DNA of 52,323 nucleotides, from assembly GCA_045626925.1 (NCBI GenBank), contig JAZUQZ010000004.1, positions 1 through 52,323 on the forward strand, given 5' to 3'. Below the pieces are notes generated by a model. The model searched no databases and was not told the DNA's origin. It saw only the letters and a program-made list of their open reading frames with translations. This stretch comes from Aphodoplasma sp045626925. Lineage in GTDB: Bacteria; Bacillota; Clostridia; UBA1381; UMGS1253. Shown piece after piece: positions 43,984-52,323 of the stretch (its first letter is position 1; each line of letters opens with the position of its first letter). The position numbers were made by a program, and so were the translations under genes.

Positions 43984-46314
43984 TTATTGGATGCTAAAAT
44001 TAAAAATATCATCACTTGCAAAAACTTTTATGGTATTGCCGCTTGCTATCTCGGCTTTTATCAGTTTATAAGCGATTTCGTCCCCAATGTAACGGTCGAT
44101 TACACGCCTTAAAGGTCTTGCACCATATTTTGGGTCGTATCCTTTGCTTAATATAAGCTCTTTTGCGCTTTCATCAACAACAAGTGTAATGCCCTTTGAT
44201 GCAAGTTCATCTAACATATCTTTAAGCATCAAATCGATAATTTGCTTAAGCTCATCCTTCTTTAGCTGTTTAAATACAACCGTTTCATCAATTCTATTTA
44301 AAAATTCAGGTCTGAAAATCGATTTTAAAGCGGTGCTTACCTTTGATTCGATTGCATCATCTTCGTCGCTTATAAAGCCAAGATTGCCTGTTTTAAGGTC
44401 ACTGCCCGCATTTGATGTCATAACAATAACTGTATTTTCAAAGCTTACAAGCTTGCCGTGGCTATCGGTAATGCGTCCGTCATCAAGAATCTGCAAAAGA
44501 ATGTTGAATATTTCAGGATGTGCCTTTTCAATTTCATCAAGAAGTATAATCGAATATGGCTTGCGACGCACCTTTTCTGTAAGCTGACCTGCATCGTCAT
44601 AACCCACATATCCCGGAGGTGCTCCAATAAGCTTTGCTACGGAATGTTTTTCGGAATATTCACTCATATCAAGGCGAATGATTGACTCCTCGTTGTCAAA
44701 CAGTGCTTGCGCCATCGCTTTAACAAGCTCTGTTTTGCCGACGCCGGTCGGGCCAACAAAAACAAACGAAACAGGACGCAGCTTTTTTGATATGCCTGCA
44801 CGGCGGCGTCTGACTGCTCTGCAAACGGATTCTACCGCGTTATTTTGTCCAATTATACGCTTGTGTATACGCTCGTCAAGACTTAAAAGCTTTTCTGATT
44901 CAAGCTCGGTAATGCGTTGAACAGGGATTTTTGTCCATGCTTCAATAACGCTTGCTATATCATCGACGGTTATTTCGCTTATTGTGCTTTCAGCTTTCTT
45001 TTTTTCAATATCTTCACGAAGCTTTGATTCAGCAAATTTTAGCTCTGCCGCCTTTTGATAATCGTCTATCGAGTCTGCACGCGCAGCGTCTTCTTTTTGT
45101 GCAAGCACCTTCTCAAGCTCGTTTTCAAGCACGACAAGTTCTGCAAGAGCCATGTTTTTAAGGTTGGCACGCGAGCCTGCCTCGTCTATAACATCAATTG
45201 CCTTATCAGGCAAAAACCTATCAGTAATATATCTTTCTGAAAGCTTTACAGCAGCTTCAATAAGTTCATCAGATATTTTTACACTATGATAGTTTTCATA
45301 ATATTCGCGTATGCCCTTTAAAATTTCGATACTGTCTTCGATAGATGGTTCATCAACGATTACTGTCTGAAAACGGCGTTCAAGTGCAGAATCTTTTTCG
45401 ATATGCTTTCTGTATTCACTGAGCGTAGTTGCACCAAGCACCTGGATTTCTCCGCGTGCAAGGGCGGGTTTTAGTATGTTTGCGGCACTCATAGCACCTT
45501 CAGCATCTCCAGCACCAACAATATTATGAAGCTCGTCTATAACAAGTATGATATTGCCGAGTGATTTTACTTCTTCAACCACATTTTTAAGGCGCGATTC
45601 AAATTGACCACGGAATTGTGTTCCTGCAACAAGTGCAGTAAAATCGAGCAAATATACTTCTTTGTCAAAAAGCTTTGGCGGTACATCTTTTTCATAAATT
45701 CGTACAGCAAGTCCTTCTGCAATAGCGGTTTTGCCGACGCCGGGCTCGCCAAGAAGAACAGGGTTATTTTTTGTGCGCCTGTTTAAGATTTGCACAACCC
45801 TGTCAATTTCGTCATTTCTGCCAACAACGCGGTCCACAAGGCCGGCTGCTGCTTTTTGACTAAGATTTGTGCCGTATGTTTCGAGCATCTTCTTTTTCTT
45901 TTTCTTTGGTTTTTGTGTTGCGGTTTTTGTTGTGTGTGCTCCGTCACCTTTGTCATTAGCACTATTATCGTCATTTGATGATGCTTTTGCAAATTGCTTG
46001 TCACCAAATTGCCCAAACATTTTACTTAAAAGATTCATCGTTTGCGGAGACGCATCATCAGCATTTTCAAGATTATTAAGCATTTCTTCACTTATTTCGC
46101 CGCTTTCAATGCCCTCCATCATGGTGTTAAGCTCATTACTGAGCGCATCAATATCTGCATCATCAATGCCCATCTGGCCGACGAATTGCTCTATCGGAGC
46201 TATGCCGAGCGACTTTGCACACGAAAGGCACAAGCCCTCATTTGTTTGTTTATCTCCCTCAAGCTTTGTTATAAAAACAACGGCAACATTTTTGTTGCAT
46301 CTGCTACATAACAT
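43984..46314 (-). CDS. clpE: ClpE-type AAA+ unfoldase
   Basis: Hsp100 ATPase of 776 aa that unfolds proteins, normally for ClpP. It lacks the Clp-N double repeat of ClpC and instead starts with a four-cysteine zinc ribbon, MLCSRC...CLSCAK, the mark of ClpE, then an acidic stretch and a Lys-rich linker (PKKKKKK). D1: GEPGVGKTAIAEG and VIDELHNIVGAGD. A UVR-like middle segment follows. D2: GPTGVGKTELVKA and LLDEIEKAHPEIF. The ClpP-docking IGF-type loop is hard to place. ATG follows AAAGGGAG. No clear CtsR operator was found upstream. Confidence 0.88.
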   Translation of the reverse strand: MLCSRCNKNVAVVFITKLEGDKQTNEGLCLSCAKSLGIAPIEQFVGQMGIDDADIDALSNELNTMMEGIESGEISEEMLNNLENADDASPQTMNLLSKMFGQFGDKQFAKASSNDDNSANDKGDGAHTTKTATQKPKKKKKKMLETYGTNLSQKAAAGLVDRVVGRNDEIDRVVQILNRRTKNNPVLLGEPGVGKTAIAEGLAVRIYEKDVPPKLFDKEVYLLDFTALVAGTQFRGQFESRLKNVVEEVKSLGNIILVIDELHNIVGAGDAEGAMSAANILKPALARGEIQVLGATTLSEYRKHIEKDSALERRFQTVIVDEPSIEDSIEILKGIREYYENYHSVKISDELIEAAVKLSERYITDRFLPDKAIDVIDEAGSRANLKNMALAELVVLENELEKVLAQKEDAARADSIDDYQKAAELKFAESKLREDIEKKKAESTISEITVDDIASVIEAWTKIPVQRITELESEKLLSLDERIHKRIIGQNNAVESVCRAVRRRRAGISKKLRPVSFVFVGPTGVGKTELVKAMAQALFDNEESIIRLDMSEYSEKHSVAKLIGAPPGYVGYDDAGQLTEKVRRKPYSIILLDEIEKAHPEIFNILLQILDDGRITDSHGKLVSFENTVIVMTSNAGSDLKTGNLGFISDEDDAIESKVSTALKSIFRPEFLNRIDETVVFKQLKKDELKQIIDLMLKDMLDELASKGITLVVDESAKELILSKGYDPKYGARPLRRVIDRYIGDEIAYKLIKAEIASGNTIKVFASDDIFNFSIQ

Positions 46315-46638
46315 AGTGATTTATTCTCCCTTTCTACTCTGCGTTTTATCTAAAAAGCATTTATCATTATAATTATAGCGTTCTAAAAAGCACCATATGA
46401 AAAATATATAATATATTACACTACATTATAACACATAATTTGTAAACTACAAACCTTTTATGATTAAATTTACAAAAAATTTATAAATGTCGATTTTTGG
46501 CTCTTAAACTCAATTAGTGGTTGATTTTTAAGTGATAAAATGTTATAATAACTTTTATATTTTATTTGATATAAGTTTCATTGATAAAACATATTTGTAT
46601 AATAAGATTTGGAGTTTTACAGATTGAGAGGAAAGCCA
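46315..46638. other. Intergenic region between divergent clpE and creatininase-family gene
   Basis: 324 AT-rich bases between divergent starts. TATAAT sequences occur on both strands (plus strand 46598-46603; minus strand near 46430) but with weak -35 boxes. An 11-base motif, TCTAAAAAGCA, is present twice (46349 and 46382) just upstream of clpE, 33 bases apart. Confidence 0.5.
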
Positions 46639-47481
46639 ATGTACTGGGAACATCTTACAGAAGAAGAATTTTTCGATGCGATTGAAAAATCTAAAGGCGT
46701 TTGTGTTTTGCCGATTGGATGTATGGAAAAGCATGGCCAGCACTTGCCCGTTGGCACGGACTCTATTCTTGCAACAGAGATTGTACGACGAGCGTCACAG
46801 ATAGAAGAGGTCTGTGTTTTTCCGACATTGCATTTTGGAGAAAAAACGGGAGCAGGCGAGTTTAAGGGCACGGTGATTTTGTCACAAGAATTGCGTCAAA
46901 GGCTTCTTGCTGAGCTTTGTTGTGAAATTCACAGAAATGGTTTTCAAAAAATTCTCATTTTTAATGGACATGGCGGCAATCAAGCAATGATTTCATCTTT
47001 GGAACGGAGCTTGTTGTATGAAAAAAACGATTTTTTAGTGTTTGACTATGCACCCGGGTCGGATTTTCCAACGCCAAACAAGCTTTTGTCAGGCAACTAT
47101 GGCAATCTTACAACAGATGACAGAGCAATTCTTCAGGCGTATGTTGATGCAAAAAAACGCTATGGACATGCTTGTTTTATAGAAACGGGCTGGATTTATG
47201 CTTGTCATCCCGAGCTTGTGCATTTGGATAAGCTTGATGCAGAAAGTGGTCAGTCGACACACGCTTTTGATGAATTTGGCAAGCGTAAAATAAATTCGCC
47301 GTTTGCTTGGATGGCAAACTATCCAAATTCATATGGCGGCGATATGCACGAGGGTATGAATGAGAGAATTGCCGAAGCGATGATGCAATATTCGGTAGAA
47401 AAAGCAGCAGAGGTATTTCGTTTTCTGAAAGAAGAAAATATCTCTAACAAATACTTAAAGACATGGCTTGAAAAACAATAA
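46639..47481 (+). CDS. Creatininase-family amidohydrolase
   Basis: A 280-aa protein of the creatininase / MftE fold. Metal-binding motifs are visible: LPIGCMEKHGQHLPVGTDS (Glu, His, Asp), FNGHGGNQAM (His) and GDMHEGMNE (Glu/His). Family enzymes cleave cyclic amides or peptides; the substrate is unknown. ATG 46639 follows GAGAGGAAAG; the ten codons upstream in frame lack a ribosome site. RidA follows 37 bases later. Confidence 0.86.
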   Translation: MYWEHLTEEEFFDAIEKSKGVCVLPIGCMEKHGQHLPVGTDSILATEIVRRASQIEEVCVFPTLHFGEKTGAGEFKGTVILSQELRQRLLAELCCEIHRNGFQKILIFNGHGGNQAMISSLERSLLYEKNDFLVFDYAPGSDFPTPNKLLSGNYGNLTTDDRAILQAYVDAKKRYGHACFIETGWIYACHPELVHLDKLDAESGQSTHAFDEFGKRKINSPFAWMANYPNSYGGDMHEGMNERIAEAMMQYSVEKAAEVFRFLKEENISNKYLKTWLEKQ

Positions 47482-47518
47482 AATATACGACCTAATATAG
47501 TCTAAAGGAGAAAATAAA

Positions 47519-47896
47519 ATGAATGAAAAAATAAATGTTAAGAATGCACCTGCAGCGATTGGTCCATATTCGCACGCAGCAATTTTGGATAGACTTATAT
47601 TCACATCAGGTCAAATACCGATAAATCCGCAAACAGGTGAGATAGAGGGCGATACAATCGGCGTCCAGACGCATAGGGTTTGTCAAAACATTGATGCGGT
47701 TTTATCTGAGTTTGGGAGCTCGCTTGATATGGTAATGAAAACAGTGTGTTATCTAAGCGATATGAATGATTTTGCTGAATTTAATGAAATATATGCTTTA
47801 TATTTTAAGACAAAGCCTGCACGCTCGTGTGTGGCGGTAAAAGGCTTGCCAAAGGGTGCACTTGTTGAGATAGAAGTTGTAGCCGAAAAATTATAA
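47519..47896 (+). CDS. RidA-family enamine/imine deaminase
   Basis: A 125-aa trimeric protein that hydrolyses reactive 2-aminoacrylate and related imines. Signatures: GPYSHAAI, FTSGQIPINPQTGEI, and the C-terminal PARSCVAVKGLPKGALVEIE with the conserved substrate-binding Arg. Length is typical. ATG follows AAAGGAG. An MgtC-type gene begins 13 bases after the stop, suggesting one transcript. Confidence 0.95.
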   Translation: MNEKINVKNAPAAIGPYSHAAILDRLIFTSGQIPINPQTGEIEGDTIGVQTHRVCQNIDAVLSEFGSSLDMVMKTVCYLSDMNDFAEFNEIYALYFKTKPARSCVAVKGLPKGALVEIEVVAEKL

Positions 47897-47909
47897 AGGA
47901 GCGTCTGTT

Positions 47910-48575
47910 ATGGATTTTATAAATTTTGATTATACATTGTTGATAAGACTTGTGGTAGCGGTTTTGCTTGGCGGAATAATCGGCCTTGAAAGAGGTGGGC
48001 ACAATCACGAGGCAGGACTTAGAACCCATATGATTTTGTGTCTTGGTTCTGCGCTTGTAATGGTCATAAGCGTATGCGTGTGCGAAAAGTATGAAATATA
48101 TACGGAAATGCTTCGAATGAGCGCTCAGGTGCTTAGTGGTATAGGTTTTCTTGGTGCAGGAAGCATTATTGCAAATGGAAGCAAAATAAGGGGCATTACT
48201 ACTGCGGCAGGACTTTGGACAACGGCGTGCGTAGGTATTGCAGTAGGAGCAGGCTATTATGTTTTGGCGTCGGCGGCGGTTTTTCTCATGCTTATTGTTA
48301 TACTTGGGTTAAAACCGATAAAGAAAAGAATTGAAACAAATTCAAAGTTGCATCATCTTGAGATAGAAGTTGCAAACAAAGAGTCTATACAGGTTATTTT
48401 GGATGAACTTTCAAAAAATGAAACAGAGATATGCAATATCCAGATAGATGACCAAGATGCAAAAAGCATATTGCTTGGATTTGAAATAAAATTTGCAAAA
48501 AGAGCAAGCTTTAGCCCATTTTTATCAAAGATTATAAAGCTTGATGGGGTAAAGGGTTTTAGAACACTTGATTAA
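47910..48575 (+). CDS. MgtC/SapB-family membrane protein
   Basis: A 221-aa protein. Four or five membrane segments carry the MgtC signature: GGIIGLERGGHNHEAGLRTH, ISVCVCEKY and GIGFLGAGSIIANGSKIRGI (each seen in part). A soluble ACT-like domain follows from about residue 145. MgtC proteins are linked to magnesium stress and ATP-synthase inhibition in other bacteria; a role here is not shown. ATG follows AAGGAG. Confidence 0.92.
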   Translation: MDFINFDYTLLIRLVVAVLLGGIIGLERGGHNHEAGLRTHMILCLGSALVMVISVCVCEKYEIYTEMLRMSAQVLSGIGFLGAGSIIANGSKIRGITTAAGLWTTACVGIAVGAGYYVLASAAVFLMLIVILGLKPIKKRIETNSKLHHLEIEVANKESIQVILDELSKNETEICNIQIDDQDAKSILLGFEIKFAKRASFSPFLSKIIKLDGVKGFRTLD

Positions 48576-48611
48576 CAAAAACAAAAGACAGGAACGGGAG
48601 TATAGCATAAT

Positions 48612-49955
48612 ATGAGTACAATGGTGAATGATTTAACAAAAGGAAATGTGACAAAGGTGCTTTTAAAGTTTGCTTTTCCGCTTTTTCTTTCAAATGCGTT
48701 GCAGGCGATTTATAATATCGTAGACATGATAGTGGTAGGGCAATACATAGGTGGAGCAGGCATGTCTGCAGTTTCAATAGGTGGTGACATATTGCACCTT
48801 TTGACATTTGTAGCGATGGGCTTTTCATCAGCAGGACAGGTAATAATTGCAAAGGATGTTGGAGCAGGAAGACTTGACAAAGTCCGCTGCACCATTGGTA
48901 CGATGTTTACATTTTTGTTTATTGTGTCGGTAGCAATTTCAATAATTTGCTTTTGTATACGAACACCAATGCTTAAGTTGCTTAACACACCTGCCGAATC
49001 GTTTGATTATACAATGGATTATATGGTTATTTGTATCATAGGTCTTGTGTTTATTTATGGGTATAACATAGTTAGTGCAATTCTTCGTGGAATGGGTGAC
49101 AGTCGCAGACCGTTTACATTTGTTGCGATTGCAGCAGTATTAAATCTTGTGCTTGACATTATTTTTGTTGCTTATTTAGATATGAAAGTTTTTGGAGCAG
49201 CTCTTGCAACAGTAGTTGCTCAAGGAGTGAGCTTTATCGTATCACTGGTATATCTTTATCGTTGCCGTGACAATTTTTGTTTTGATTTTAAATTAAAAAG
49301 CTTTGTAATAGAAAAAGAAGCACTGTCAAATCTTGTTGCACTTGGCGTTCCAATGGCAATACAAGCCGCGGCAGTCAGCATATCAAAGGTTGTGCTTATG
49401 GCGTGGATAAATATGTCGGGCGTCGTATTTTCTGCACTTGCAGGAATATATAATAAGATAAATGTTATGAGCGCTATTGTTTCAAATGCGTTCACAACTG
49501 CAGGAAGTGCGATGGTAGGGCAAAACCTTGGGGCAAAAAAGGATGAGCGTATACCTCAGATATTAAAAACGGTTGGAATATGCGGAACTGTTATATCAGT
49601 GATAATTTCTGCAGTGATTGTTTGCTTCCCGGATGGTGTATTTGCTGCATTTACAAGCGATGCAGAGGTTTTGGCAGTCGCATCAATACTTATATCACCA
49701 ATTGTACTAAATCTTTTTGGTTCAGCAACGAGAAGCGTAAGTTTTTCAATTATAAATGGCTCGGGAAATACAAAGCTTAATCTTGCGGTTGCAATTATTG
49801 ATGGTGTTATAAGCCGTATTGGAATTGCGGCATTACTTGGTTTTGCTATGAATATGGGATGCCTTGGTTTTTGGTATGGCGATGCACTTGCAGGTTTTGT
49901 ACCAATTATTATAGGAATGAGTTTTTACTTCTCGGGCAAATGGAAAACAAAATAA
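48612..49955 (+). CDS. MATE-family efflux transporter
   Basis: Twelve-helix Na+/H+-coupled exporter, 447 aa. Characteristic features are VLLKFAFPLFLSNALQAIYN at the start, IVDMIVVGQYIGGAGMSAVS (N-terminal repeat), GMGDSRRPF after helix 4 and, in the second repeat, AGSAMVGQNLGAKKDERI and INGSGNTKLN. Substrate unknown. It probably shares a transcript with the MgtC-type gene; a terminator follows. Confidence 0.94.
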   Translation: MSTMVNDLTKGNVTKVLLKFAFPLFLSNALQAIYNIVDMIVVGQYIGGAGMSAVSIGGDILHLLTFVAMGFSSAGQVIIAKDVGAGRLDKVRCTIGTMFTFLFIVSVAISIICFCIRTPMLKLLNTPAESFDYTMDYMVICIIGLVFIYGYNIVSAILRGMGDSRRPFTFVAIAAVLNLVLDIIFVAYLDMKVFGAALATVVAQGVSFIVSLVYLYRCRDNFCFDFKLKSFVIEKEALSNLVALGVPMAIQAAAVSISKVVLMAWINMSGVVFSALAGIYNKINVMSAIVSNAFTTAGSAMVGQNLGAKKDERIPQILKTVGICGTVISVIISAVIVCFPDGVFAAFTSDAEVLAVASILISPIVLNLFGSATRSVSFSIINGSGNTKLNLAVAIIDGVISRIGIAALLGFAMNMGCLGFWYGDALAGFVPIIIGMSFYFSGKWKTK

Positions 49956-49960
49956 ATAAT

Positions 49961-49988
49961 AAAAAGCATAGCGGAGGCTATGTTTTTT
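49961..49988 (+). terminator. Terminator after MATE gene
   Basis: CATAGC pairs with GCTATG around GGAG, then seven T. Confidence 0.8.
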
Positions 49989-50024
49989 TGAAATAAAAAA
50001 AATCTTATAGAGCCCATATTTTTG

Positions 50025-50054
50025 TTGACAATATCATTGTTATAATGATACAAT
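50025..50054 (+). promoter_or_regulatory. Promoter of V-type ATPase operon
   Basis: TTGACA, 18-base spacer, TACAAT, about 55 bases before the first gene. Confidence 0.75.
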
Positions 50055-50109
50055 AAAAGGCAAATGTATAATTTTTAATATTACTAATATTTAGATGGGA
50101 GAACTGGTT

Positions 50110-50670
50110 ATGGAAATGCAAATTCAAGATTTAGTTTCTGCTATAAAAAAGGACGGCGTTGATGCTGCTAAAAAAGAGGCTGAACAAATAATTGCAGAAG
50201 CAAAGAGCACCGCTGATGCTATTGTTTCAAAGGCTAAAGAAGAGGCAGAGGCGATTGTTAAAAAAGCAGAGCGCGACATTGAAACAATGAAAGAAAGTGC
50301 AAACACATCAGTAGAGCATGCAAAACGCGATGCCATATTATTTTTTGAAAAATCTGTACAGACAGAATTTCAAAAGCTTCTTGGAGCGGATATTTCGCGC
50401 AGCGTTGATGAACAAACACTTGTAAAGCTTATTGTAGCTGCTATAAATGGCGAGGATGCATCAAGCTATATAGCAGAGGTTGCAGAGGTTACAGAAGGTC
50501 TAAAGGGAGAGCTTGCTCAAAAGATTAGTGCAGGACTTGAAATAAAAGCAAGTCCAAATGTGCGCAAGGGATTTCGCCTTGCACAAAAGGATGGCTCGGG
50601 CTATTTTGATTGTTCTGATGAAGAACTTGAAAAAATGCTTTTGCCGTACTTTCCCGAAATCACATTCTAA
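50110..50670 (+). CDS. V-type ATPase subunit E
   Basis: Peripheral-stalk subunit, 186 aa. The N-terminal half is a long Ala/Lys/Glu-rich coiled coil (IIAEAKSTADAIVSKAKEEA and following). The C-terminal globular part contains LAQKISAGLEIKASPNVRKG and GFRLAQKDGSGYFD. It is first in an operon E-DUF2764-A. The ATG at 50110 follows GGGAG with about eight bases spacing; the ORF opens five codons earlier without a better site. Confidence 0.85.
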   Translation: MEMQIQDLVSAIKKDGVDAAKKEAEQIIAEAKSTADAIVSKAKEEAEAIVKKAERDIETMKESANTSVEHAKRDAILFFEKSVQTEFQKLLGADISRSVDEQTLVKLIVAAINGEDASSYIAEVAEVTEGLKGELAQKISAGLEIKASPNVRKGFRLAQKDGSGYFDCSDEELEKMLLPYFPEITF

Positions 50671-50684
50671 GTGAGGAATAAAAA

Positions 50685-51212
50685 ATGGACTATTATTATC
50701 TGATATCGAGTTTGCCGATGTTAAAATATGACGGAGAAATGGCAATAAGTTATGATAAGTTTCTTGAGATGTGCAAACCTTGTGTGAGCGAAAAGAAATA
50801 TCAAATTTTAGAAAATTTATCATTAGCGTCTAATAAAGGGGTTTTGGTAGACGAATGGGCAAAGTTTTATGATGATTTAAAAACAGAGATGACATATCAA
50901 CGGAATCGAAAGCTTGGTCACAGAGTGGATGCTTCGGATAAAAAGGATGATGCCATATCAAAGCACATAACATCTGCAGTGAATAACAAAAACCCGTTTG
51001 ATGCGGAAAAAATGCTTCTTGCGTTTGAATTTGAAAAGCTTGATGAGTTTATTGGTTTGCATTTTTTTGATGACTACGCTCTTATGGGTTATGCCTTGAA
51101 ATTAAAGCTTCTTGAAAGAAAAGCAATGTTTAAAAAGGAAGACGGCAAAAAAGAGTTTAATCGCATTATTAACGAGTTAGAAGAGCAAATTATGAGTATG
51201 GAACAGGAGTGA
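50685..51212 (+). CDS. DUF2764 protein of V-type ATPase operon
   Basis: A 175-aa protein starting MDYYYLISSLPMLKYDGEM, the N-terminal pattern of DUF2764. That family is found at this position in V-ATPase operons of Bacteroidetes and spirochaetes, where it takes the place of subunit C. The rest is mostly helical and ends ELEEQIMSMEQE. It starts 14 bases after subunit E and ends five bases before subunit A. Confidence 0.85.
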   Translation: MDYYYLISSLPMLKYDGEMAISYDKFLEMCKPCVSEKKYQILENLSLASNKGVLVDEWAKFYDDLKTEMTYQRNRKLGHRVDASDKKDDAISKHITSAVNNKNPFDAEKMLLAFEFEKLDEFIGLHFFDDYALMGYALKLKLLERKAMFKKEDGKKEFNRIINELEEQIMSMEQE

Positions 51213-51217
51213 AATAA

Positions 51218-52323
51218 ATGGACAATATAACCGGAACCGTAAAAGGAGTAAACGGCAACCTTGTATCTGTTATAGTTGATGGTTCTATTAAAAAGAACGA
51301 GGTTGGATATGTTATTGTAGAAGACAAAAAGCTTAAAGGAGAGGTCATTCGTATAAATGACGGTATCGCCGATATGCAGATATATGAAATGACTAATGGA
51401 ATAAAGGCCGGTGATAAAGTCGAGTTTGTGGGCGAGCTTATGAGTGTTGAGCTTGGGCCTGGACTTTTGACACAGATTTATGACGGACTTCAAAATCCGC
51501 TTCCAAATCTTGCCGAGCAGTGTGGCTATTTTCTTGAGCGCGGTGTATATATGAATCCTATCCCTGATAAAGATTGGGAGTTTACACCAAGCGTTTGTGC
51601 AGGCGATTTTGTCCGTCCGGGCGACACACTTGGTACTGTGCCGGAGGGCATATTTGAGCATAGAATAATGGTGCCGTTTGGTCTTTCGGACGAGGATTGG
51701 ACAGTAGAGTCCATTGTTGAAAAGGGAACATACAATGTCCGTGACCAGATTGCCGTTATAAAAGATTCTAAAGGAAATAAACAGACTCTTTCGATGGTGT
51801 TTTCGTGGCCTATCAAAAAGCCGATTACTTGCTATACAGAGCGTTTGAAGCCTGATGAAACACTTATAACAAAGATTCGTTGTATTGATACATTTCTTCC
51901 TATTGCCAAAGGTGGTACTTTTTGTGTTCCGGGACCTTTTGGCGCCGGCAAGACGGTGCTTCAGCATATGGAAGCAAAGAACAGCGAGGTTGATATCGTA
52001 ATTATAACTGCTTGTGGAGAGCGCGCAGGTGAAGTTGTTGAAGTGTTAAAAGAGTTTCCTGAGCTTGTTGACCCAAGAACAGGCAGGACACTTATGGAAA
52101 GGACAATTATTATATGCAACACTTCTTCGATGCCTGTTGCTTCTCGTGAAGCGTCTGTTTATACAGGCATTACAATAGCAGAGTATTTCAGACAAATGGG
52201 ACTTTCGGTATTGATGCTTGCAGATTCGACATCTCGTTGGGCCCAGGCAATGCGTGAGATGAGCGGCAGACTTGAAGAAATACCGGGCGATGAGGCGTTT
52301 CCGGCATATCTTGAATCCGTTAT
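51218..52323 (+). CDS. V-type ATPase catalytic subunit A, 3' end outside window
   Basis: The frame runs from ATG 51218 off the end of the window (368 complete codons), so it is only partly visible. The start ITGTVKGVNGNLVSV is the beta-barrel; the non-homologous bulge domain contains CGYFLERGVY and PVKKPI-type loop residues; Walker A is GPFGAGKT at residues ~239-246, followed by TACGERAGEVVEVL and MADSTSRWAQAMRE-type residues (seen as LADSTSRWAQAMREMSGR). This subunit hydrolyses or makes ATP in V1. Confidence 0.95.
   Translation, partial: MDNITGTVKGVNGNLVSVIVDGSIKKNEVGYVIVEDKKLKGEVIRINDGIADMQIYEMTNGIKAGDKVEFVGELMSVELGPGLLTQIYDGLQNPLPNLAEQCGYFLERGVYMNPIPDKDWEFTPSVCAGDFVRPGDTLGTVPEGIFEHRIMVPFGLSDEDWTVESIVEKGTYNVRDQIAVIKDSKGNKQTLSMVFSWPIKKPITCYTERLKPDETLITKIRCIDTFLPIAKGGTFCVPGPFGAGKTVLQHMEAKNSEVDIVIITACGERAGEVVEVLKEFPELVDPRTGRTLMERTIIICNTSSMPVASREASVYTGITIAEYFRQMGLSVLMLADSTSRWAQAMREMSGRLEEIPGDEAFPAYLESV

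Noticed and set aside
46315..46640. CtsR operator upstream of clpE
   Set aside because: No tandem heptad of the AGGTCAAA type is present on either strand.
51089..51967. 292-codon minus-strand ORF opposite the V-ATPase genes
   Set aside because: It runs antisense to the well-supported DUF2764 and subunit A genes and has no recognisable domain.

Overview
The window looks like chromosomal DNA of an AT-rich, low-GC Gram-positive bacterium of the Clostridia. Supporting evidence: strong AGGAGG ribosome sites, frequent TTG/GTG starts, TTGACA-17-TATAAT promoters, an S-layer-homology (SLH) surface protein, a dgt-dnaG-rpoD cluster, a type III glutamine synthetase, a ClpE-type chaperone and a TPP-riboswitch-controlled ThiT. 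It is probably an uncultured gut-type lineage; the species cannot be read from the sequence.

Layout. 1-5.2 kb: end of an SLH surface protein, a polar amino-acid ABC importer (permease, ATPase, lipoprotein) and a frameshifted RsuA-like pseudouridine synthase. 5.3-8.7 kb (minus strand): FeoB and FeoA for ferrous iron, then ThiT with promoter, TPP riboswitch and attenuator. 8.8-13.1 kb: a PqqD-like plus S26-peptidase-like pair, a DUF4432 protein, a Xaa-Pro peptidase preceded by a decayed aroQ remnant, and a TIM-barrel isomerase. 13.3-18.0 kb: flavoprotein, dGTPase-like HD hydrolase, primase and the vegetative sigma factor. 18.0-22.4 kb: a SLOG protein, IspE, GSIII with an unusual leader, and CarD. 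22.5-26.1 kb: hydrolase, truncated SGNH hydrolase, NagA and a ROK protein, an apparent amino-sugar or esterase catabolic run. 26.2-34.7 kb (minus strand): TrmFO, TopA, DprA and a heterodimeric ABC exporter. 34.9-39.8 kb: PrmA, RsmE, a membrane protein and a P-type ATPase.

39.9-43.4 kb is the most unusual part. It is one 1165-codon open frame of phage-type modules, including an HEIGH metallopeptidase-like domain. Five small genes lie inside it, all in the same +1 frame and four with clear ribosome sites; four of the small products look related to one another. The big frame stays open through all five, so the DNA appears to be coding twice. The array lies next to a five-tRNA operon (Gly-Arg-His-Gln-Lys, minus strand) and both its ends look cut.

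44.0-52.3 kb: ClpE, a creatininase-family amidohydrolase, RidA, MgtC/SapB and MATE proteins, then the start of a V-type ATPase operon (subunit E, DUF2764, subunit A running off the window).

All assignments come from reading the sequence and family knowledge; no database search was run.
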